Shown here: piece after piece, positions 33,620-38,038 of the stretch | Position numbering within the stretch: position 1 is the stretch's first letter | How the letters are laid out: every line of letters begins with the position of its first letter | Assembly: GCA_036656615.1 (NCBI GenBank) | Contig: JAVXHY010000019.1 | Location: 1 to 38,038, forward strand | Direction of reading: 5' to 3' | From: CAUPWF01 sp036656615 | GTDB taxonomy: Bacteria > Bacillota > Clostridia > Lachnospirales > Lachnospiraceae | DNA length: 38,038 nt | Program-made: the position numbers and the translations under genes | Notes under the pieces: generated by a model | Database searches by the model: none | Told to the model about the DNA's origin: nothing | What the model saw: the letters and a program-made list of their open reading frames with translations, nothing else

Positions 33620-34298
33620 TTCCTCGCAGCCTCCTTTCCAGCATATTTACAAGCTTGGTAAACATCATAACCATTACCAAATAAATCAAAGCAATAGCAA
33701 GTAATGGCATCAATGCATCATAAGTACGACTTCTGATAATGTCTCCACCCTTTGTCAAATCCTGTAATGCAATATATCCGGAAACAGAAGTTTCTTTCAA
33801 TAACACAATAAACTCATTTCCTAGAGCCGGTAAAATATTCTTAAATGCCTGTGGCATAATGATATGCACCATTGTTTGACGGTAATTAAATCCTAGACTT
33901 CTTCCCGCCTCAAATTGGCCTTCATCAATAGACATAATGCCGGAACGAAAGATTTCAGAAACATATGCTCCGGAATTCAGTCCGAAAGCCACTACTGCTA
34001 CCAACAATTTACTAATATCTGCACTGCCGAATATTACGAAATAAATAATCAATAATTGAACAACTACCGGGGTTCCTCTGATTACTGTAATATATATATT
34101 ACAAATAATACTTGTGATTCTTAGTTTCCCCGTCTTATCATAAGTAGAACGTACCATTGCTACAAAAGCACCTAGTAAGACACCTATAATCAATGCAAAA
34201 AAAGTAATCTTTAATGTAACACCAAGCCCATTCCATATGTATTTCCATCTATCATCAGTTATAAAGTTCATGATAAATCTATCTTTGAAGTTCTCCAT
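33609..34298 (-). CDS. Polar amino acid ABC transporter, permease
   Basis: A 229-residue inner-membrane protein with about five helices (HisM/GlnP type). It has the N-terminal WNGLGVTLKITFFALIIG, the RGTPVVVQL segment and the EAA-like loop EAGRSLGFNYRQTMVHIIMP that contacts the ATPase. A single permease gene implies a homodimer. It lies 13 bases after the binding-protein gene. Confidence 0.94.
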   Translation of the reverse strand: MENFKDRFIMNFITDDRWKYIWNGLGVTLKITFFALIIGVLLGAFVAMVRSTYDKTGKLRITSIICNIYITVIRGTPVVVQLLIIYFVIFGSADISKLLVAVVAFGLNSGAYVSEIFRSGIMSIDEGQFEAGRSLGFNYRQTMVHIIMPQAFKNILPALGNEFIVLLKETSVSGYIALQDLTKGGDIIRSRTYDALMPLLAIALIYLVMVMMFTKLVNMLERRLRGSDH

Positions 34299-34311
34299 GA
34301 ATGATTCCTGC

Positions 34312-35115
34312 CTATTCTTTTACTATAATAACCTGTCGTCCAGTGTAGTAAGATTGTGCAAAATCAACCTGAGTTTTTCTCTCATCACTTACGGTTAATC
34401 CTGCTGCTGCAAAATCTGCTTTTCCACCTTGAACTGCTGGGATAATAGAATCAAATGCCATATCTTCAATCTTTAATTCCATTCCTAGTTTATCTGCGAT
34501 TGCCTGTGCAAAATCTGCATCTATACCAACAATTGCTTCTCCATCATAATACTCATAAGGTTCAAATTCTGCATTGGTTGCCATAACAAGCTTTCCATTG
34601 GAACGATTCACGTCTGCTGGTGAGCTATAACGCACTGCTCCTTCTTCTTTCCCAATATAATAACTTATGATCTGATCAAATGTGCCATCTTTTTTTAATT
34701 CCTCAATTGTTGCATCAAACTTCTTCACTAAATCTTCATTGCCCTTTTTAAAGCACATTGCATATTCTTCTTCCGCATAAGCTGCCTCTAAAATCTTAAG
34801 TCCTTTTGTTTTTGCAACAAAAGCTTTTGCCGGCTGATCATCGATTACTACTGCGTCGATCTTACCCTGAGATAATGCCTGTACTGCTTCAAATCCCTTA
34901 TTATAACGTTCGATGTTCTCATCACCAAATTCATCTGTGGTATATAAATCACCAGTTGTACCTAATTGAACACCTATTTTCTTACCTTTCAAATCCTCTG
35001 GTCCCGCAATTTGAGTACTTTCTTTGCTGTCCACTTTTTCTTCTTTCTTTGATCCACATGCTGCAAGTGAGCAAGTACATGCAACAATTAATACTAATGT
35101 AATTAGCTTTTTCAT
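34312..35115 (-). CDS. Amino acid ABC transporter substrate-binding lipoprotein, circularly permuted
   Basis: A 267-residue family 3 binding protein with a lipoprotein signal (LAAC, Cys20). The order of its halves is reversed. Residues about 38-157 (PEDLKGKKIGVQLGTTGD ... GTFDQIISYYIG) correspond to the usual C-terminal half. Residues about 174-267 (GKLVMATNAEFEPYEYY ... SDERKTQVDFAQSYYTGRQ) correspond to the usual N-terminal half. The cut falls in the interdomain crossover: the protein ends at VIIVKE, just where PEDLKG would normally follow. Ligand-contact elements (FEPYEY, SDERK, GTTGD, IDDQPA) are all retained, so it should fold and bind. First gene of the transporter operon. Confidence 0.9.
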   Translation of the reverse strand: MKKLITLVLIVACTCSLAACGSKKEEKVDSKESTQIAGPEDLKGKKIGVQLGTTGDLYTTDEFGDENIERYNKGFEAVQALSQGKIDAVVIDDQPAKAFVAKTKGLKILEAAYAEEEYAMCFKKGNEDLVKKFDATIEELKKDGTFDQIISYYIGKEEGAVRYSSPADVNRSNGKLVMATNAEFEPYEYYDGEAIVGIDADFAQAIADKLGMELKIEDMAFDSIIPAVQGGKADFAAAGLTVSDERKTQVDFAQSYYTGRQVIIVKE

Positions 35116-35145
35116 TTTTCTTTCCCTCCGTCATAAATTTATTTT

Positions 35146-35159
35146 TGCATAAAAATGCA
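35146..35159. promoter_or_regulatory. ARG-box-like operator
   Basis: TGCATAAAAATGCA fits the ArgR/AhrC half-operator pattern TGnATnnnnATnCA as a perfect palindrome. It lies just after the likely transcription start of the ABC operon, where repressor binding would block transcription. It suggests arginine-responsive control and an arginine-type substrate, which is inference. Confidence 0.5.
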
Positions 35160-35171
35160 TTTGTTATTTAT

Positions 35172-35199
35172 ATATTATCACTTTTCAAACAAATTACAA
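35172..35199 (-). promoter_or_regulatory. Promoter for the amino acid ABC operon
   Basis: Minus-strand -35 TTGTAA (35199-35194) and -10 TAATAT (35177-35172) with a 16-base spacer. The start near 35166 is next to the palindrome at 35146-35159. Confidence 0.5.
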
Positions 35200-35249
35200 G
35201 CTTTTTTTATGATTTTATTCATTTTATTGTTTATAATATGATTTTTATA

Positions 35250-36068
35250 CTATCCAAATAGCAGAAAATATGCAAGTACAATTACACCCAATATAATTCG
35301 ATAATACCCAAATATTTTAAAATCATTTTTCTTAATATATCCGATTAAAAATTTAATTGCCAAGACCGATACAAAAAATGCTACCACACAACCTACTAAA
35401 AGGATAAAAATTTGCATAAAATTAAAATGTAATCCATATTTAAATAATTTTAAAAAACTAGCTCCAAACATGACCGGAATAGAAAGGAAAAATGTAAATT
35501 CCGTTGCTACATAACGAGATACTCCAAAAATCATAGCACCTACTATGGTTGCTCCTGATCTTGATGTCCCTGGAATCAACGCCAGAACTTGAAATATTCC
35601 AATAATCACTGCGTCTTTATAACTTAATTGAGACAACTTTTCCACTGATGGTATTTTTCCTTTATTCTTATTTTCCACTACAATAAACAATACACCATAT
35701 AGGATCAGCATAATAGCAACTACAACATAATTTAATAAGACCTTATCAATCAAATCCGAAAACAAAATACCTATCACAGCTGCTGGTACACAGGCAACCA
35801 ACACTTTTACCCAAAGCTGTATGGTCAATATCTTTTGTTTTCTATTTTTCCTTGGGGAAAATGGATTCAATTTATGAAAATATAATACTACAACTGCCAT
35901 AATGGCCCCAAGCTGAATAACTACGAAAAACATTGTTTTAAATTCATTGCTGACATTGAGCTTCATAAATTCATCTACCAATATCATGTGTCCTGTACTA
36001 CTAATTGGTAACCACTCTGTAATTCCTTCCACTATTCCAAGAATAATTGCTTTTAAAACATTTAGCAT
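35250..36068 (-). CDS. uppP: Undecaprenyl-diphosphatase
   Basis: A 272-residue BacA/UppP integral membrane enzyme that recycles undecaprenyl pyrophosphate for cell-wall synthesis and lowers bacitracin sensitivity. Both family signatures are intact: GIVEGITEWLPISSTGH at about 11-27 and the PGTSRSGATIVGA loop. About eight hydrophobic segments. GGAGG precedes the ATG. It follows an unknown gene by 26 bases on the same strand. Confidence 0.96.
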   Translation of the reverse strand: MLNVLKAIILGIVEGITEWLPISSTGHMILVDEFMKLNVSNEFKTMFFVVIQLGAIMAVVVLYFHKLNPFSPRKNRKQKILTIQLWVKVLVACVPAAVIGILFSDLIDKVLLNYVVVAIMLILYGVLFIVVENKNKGKIPSVEKLSQLSYKDAVIIGIFQVLALIPGTSRSGATIVGAMIFGVSRYVATEFTFFLSIPVMFGASFLKLFKYGLHFNFMQIFILLVGCVVAFFVSVLAIKFLIGYIKKNDFKIFGYYRIILGVIVLAYFLLFG

Positions 36069-36094
36069 ATTTCTACCTCCACATCTTTCTCGTT

Positions 36095-36682
36095 CTAGTT
36101 AGCTTTCGCATATGGTATTAATTCTTCGGAGTTTCTGTCAAAAAACAAGGGCGTTATACTAATCTTATCCCTATTTCGTTCATAGCTTTCTGCTGCAAAC
36201 AATAACATATTATCAATTTGCTCTTGATTCCCTGCTGGTGCAAACAAAACCATATCCTTTGCTGGAACTAAAATAACAAGATCATCTTCTAATTTTTCAG
36301 CACACATATTCCAAATATACTTAAAACAGAGCGAGCTTGCCTCATGATGTCCATCTGCAATAATACCAAATCCACCGTACATTGTATGAGATATTACAAA
36401 CTTAACGTCACGAGCTAAATTTTCACATGCAATATGATATAGATTTTCTATATCACAATCAACTGGAAGCATATTATCTTTGAGAATTTCAAATTGATCT
36501 TCACCCCTATTAATCACCAAAACAATCAACAGCTCACCTACAAATGAAATAATTGGGGTATCCTTATCGGATATAAACTTACCGTTTAACGCGGTATGAT
36601 CAATTAAGGATTCTTTGACCCATGGATAAATATGTTCTTTTATATTTTCAAAAAGATATCTTTCTTCTTCCCTTTTTAACAT
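36095..36682 (-). CDS. Uncharacterised cytoplasmic protein, DUF5688/YtpQ-like appearance
   Basis: A 195-residue soluble protein without signal peptide, helices or metal motifs. The C-terminal part (DDLVILVPAKDMVLFAPAGN, then ISITPLFFDRNSEELI) resembles clostridial DUF5688 or DUF1444/YtpQ-type proteins, but I am not certain of the family. AAAGGATGG lies before the ATG. It is cotranscribed with uppP by spacing alone; no functional link is shown. Confidence 0.7.
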   Translation of the reverse strand: MLKREEERYLFENIKEHIYPWVKESLIDHTALNGKFISDKDTPIISFVGELLIVLVINRGEDQFEILKDNMLPVDCDIENLYHIACENLARDVKFVISHTMYGGFGIIADGHHEASSLCFKYIWNMCAEKLEDDLVILVPAKDMVLFAPAGNQEQIDNMLLFAAESYERNRDKISITPLFFDRNSEELIPYAKAN

Positions 36683-36738
36683 TTAATTACCATCCTTTTT
36701 CTTTTTTAATTTTTCTTACTTTTATATTCTATCAAAGT

Positions 36739-36767
36739 TTGCAAGATTAGGCAATTTATAGTACAAT
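36739..36767 (+). promoter_or_regulatory. Promoter for the wall-hydrolase gene
   Basis: -35 TTGCAA (36739-36744) and -10 TACAAT (36762-36767) with a 17-base spacer, about 38 bases before the start at 36805. Confidence 0.65.
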
Positions 36768-36804
36768 AATAAAGCAATAAATTATGAAAGAAAGGATATT
36801 CTTG

Positions 36805-37881
36805 ATGAAAAATAGAAAAAATATTGTTCTACATATAACATTTACTTTAGTTTTAGCCGTCAGCTTATGTTTTTCCAACACCTTAGTATATGCTGTTGAC
36901 TCAGTAAAAAGTCTTACAGATGAATCTTCTGGATTAAAAAACGAATTATCCGATTTAAATGCAGAATTAAATACCATTTGTAATGAATTAGATAACACCA
37001 TTTTACAAATGGAGCAAATTACAACAGAAATTACAGCAACAAAAGGAAATTTAGCAGATGCTAAAGCCAATGAACAGAAACAATATGAAGCAATGAAGCT
37101 ACGAATTAGATATATTTACGAAACGGGAAACTCCACCTTTTTAGAATTATTATTTACCGCAAATAGTATGGCTGATTTCTTAAACAAAGCTGACTTTATT
37201 TCAAATATAAGTGATTATGACCGTGAGATGCTAACATCACTTGTTGCTATACAGAAAGATATTTTACAAAAAGAGAGTCTTCTAGAAACAGAACAGTCGC
37301 AGCTTTTAACATTAAAAGAAGAATTAAGTAAAAAACAGGATCATTTACAAAATAAAATAGCTTCAACTTCAGGAGAATTATCACAATATACTGATCGTCT
37401 AAATCGTGCTGCAACCGTTGCATTAGCAGCAGAAGAACTTCTAAAAATAAAAGTATCTGCTGTACCACCTACAGAATCTCCCGCACCAGAAGATGATTAT
37501 GAAGAAACCGCTCCTCCTGCCCCACCAAATTCTATACCGGCCACTACCTCGGAAGTAAATCTATTAGCCGCCTTAATTGAATGCGAAGCTGGCGGTGGGA
37601 GCTATGAAGGATTAGTAGCAGTAGGTGCTGTAGTAATTAATCGAGTGAATAATAGTAACTATCCAAATAGCATTACAAACGTTATAAAACAACCTGGACA
37701 ATTTTCTCCCTACGCCTCTGGGAAATTAGCAAAGGTAGTAGAAAGAGGTGCTACACCAATATGCTTTGACGCTGCAAATGATGCGCTTTCTGGAAGCAAC
37801 CCTATCGGAGGATGTTTGAGTTTCCGAGCTGCATCTACAGGACACTCCGGCATCATTATGGGCGGAAATGTATTTTTTTAA
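36805..37881 (+). CDS. Secreted coiled-coil SleB-type cell wall hydrolase
   Basis: A 358-residue exported protein. A signal peptide (about 1-28, ending near VYAVDS) is followed by a long PcsB-like coiled coil (about 30-220). A Pro/Glu-rich linker (PPTESPAPEDDYEETAPPAP) then leads to a C-terminal Hydrolase_2/SleB domain (about 245-358). The likely catalytic Glu is in LIECEAGGGSYEGLVAVG; NRVNNSNYPNS and GQFSPYASG follow. It should cleave peptidoglycan, in growth or spore germination. The frame opens at 36784, but AAAGGA fits the ATG at 36805. A monocistronic unit. Confidence 0.9.
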   Translation: MKNRKNIVLHITFTLVLAVSLCFSNTLVYAVDSVKSLTDESSGLKNELSDLNAELNTICNELDNTILQMEQITTEITATKGNLADAKANEQKQYEAMKLRIRYIYETGNSTFLELLFTANSMADFLNKADFISNISDYDREMLTSLVAIQKDILQKESLLETEQSQLLTLKEELSKKQDHLQNKIASTSGELSQYTDRLNRAATVALAAEELLKIKVSAVPPTESPAPEDDYEETAPPAPPNSIPATTSEVNLLAALIECEAGGGSYEGLVAVGAVVINRVNNSNYPNSITNVIKQPGQFSPYASGKLAKVVERGATPICFDAANDALSGSNPIGGCLSFRAASTGHSGIIMGGNVFF

Positions 37882-37890
37882 ATAGGAACT

Positions 37891-37961
37891 TAAGAACCCC
37901 CACCACCAATTGAATTGTAGATACACGATGTATCTGTCTCGATTGATGGTGGGGGTTCTTA
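37891..37961. terminator. Long bidirectional terminator
   Basis: TAAGAACCCCCACCA (37891-37905) pairs with 37947-37961. After one mismatch the stem continues through CAATTGA/TCGATTG, and an apical hairpin AGATACA/TGTATCT closes it. It separates the plus-strand hydrolase from the minus-strand gene ending at 37983 and would serve both. Confidence 0.85.
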
Positions 37962-37982
37962 TTATTGTTATATTATTTTGTA

Positions 37983-38038
37983 TTATTGGATGAATTTCGC
38001 TTCTCTTAAAATTTCTTCTGCTTTTTCTTTATTCGCAT
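37983..38038 (-). CDS. C-terminal end of an unidentified protein (partial)
   Basis: On the minus strand the frame reads ANKEKAEEILREAKFIQ and stops at 37985-37983. The charged, helical composition and the strong terminator right after the stop support a real gene that enters from beyond the window. Too short to assign. Confidence 0.5.
   Translation of the reverse strand, partial: ANKEKAEEILREAKFIQ

Noticed and set aside
1..38038. CRISPR arrays, insertion sequences or prophage genes
   Set aside because: No direct-repeat array, transposase, integrase or phage structural gene was seen; the inverted repeats found are terminators or short operator-like sites.

Overview
The window looks like chromosomal core sequence from a low-GC, anaerobic Gram-positive bacterium of the class Clostridia, most like Lachnospiraceae. 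This rests on the AT-rich codon use, strong Gram-positive ribosome binding sites, an FMN riboswitch in front of a riboflavin ECF transporter, an [FeFe] hydrogenase, a two-gene (PA/PB) glycine decarboxylase and a SleB-type wall hydrolase. I see no prophage, insertion sequence, CRISPR array or plasmid gene. Most genes lie on the minus strand.

Layout. (1) 1-4920, minus: a tRNA-Ser cut by the window edge, ispD, tsaD, rnz, a small two-CxxC protein, rimI, tsaB and tsaE, which give isoprenoid precursor synthesis and most of the t6A tRNA-modification set. (2) 4952-5861, minus: ribU behind an FMN riboswitch with an intrinsic terminator. (3) 5958-10966, minus: an apparent operon tex - glpK - yitT-like - two-helix K+ channel. 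A plus-strand TetR regulator diverges from it at 11176. (4) 11814-14039, minus: a membrane Cache-GGDEF-EAL protein with a ruined GGDEF motif. (5) 14286-17857, plus: a two-gene [FeFe] hydrogenase operon whose partner fuses a NuoF-type Fe-S domain to a GltD/NfnB-like flavoprotein. (6) 17998-20513, plus: three lipid genes (diacylglycerol kinase family, glycerophosphodiesterase, PAP2 family). (7) 20609-21760, minus: a double-cubane-cluster reductase; 21949-22788, plus: a PHP phosphoesterase. (8) 22792-32852, minus: a glycine-cleavage operon read as glyA - gcvT - gcvH - gcvPA - gcvPB - lplA - lpdA, followed by an SfsA-MutY fusion gene. It is preceded by a structured, terminator-bearing leader. (9) 32876-35199, minus: a polar amino acid ABC transporter with an ARG-box-like operator. 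(10) 35250-36682, minus: uppP and an unknown gene; 36805-37881, plus: a wall hydrolase; the last bases hold the tail of another minus-strand gene.

How the parts fit. The glycine operon holds everything needed to split glycine into CO2, NH3 and methylene-THF: the P, H, T and L proteins, a ligase that lipoylates H, and SHMT linking to serine. The hydrogenase pair would dispose of fermentative electrons as H2.

The most unusual items are: an ABC-transporter binding protein whose two halves are in circularly permuted order (34312-35115); the glyA leader, which behaves like an ON-type riboswitch but does not match a class I can name with certainty; the SfsA-MutY fusion, with a terminator-like hairpin inside its first codons; and the NuoF-domain/GltD fusion next to the hydrogenase.
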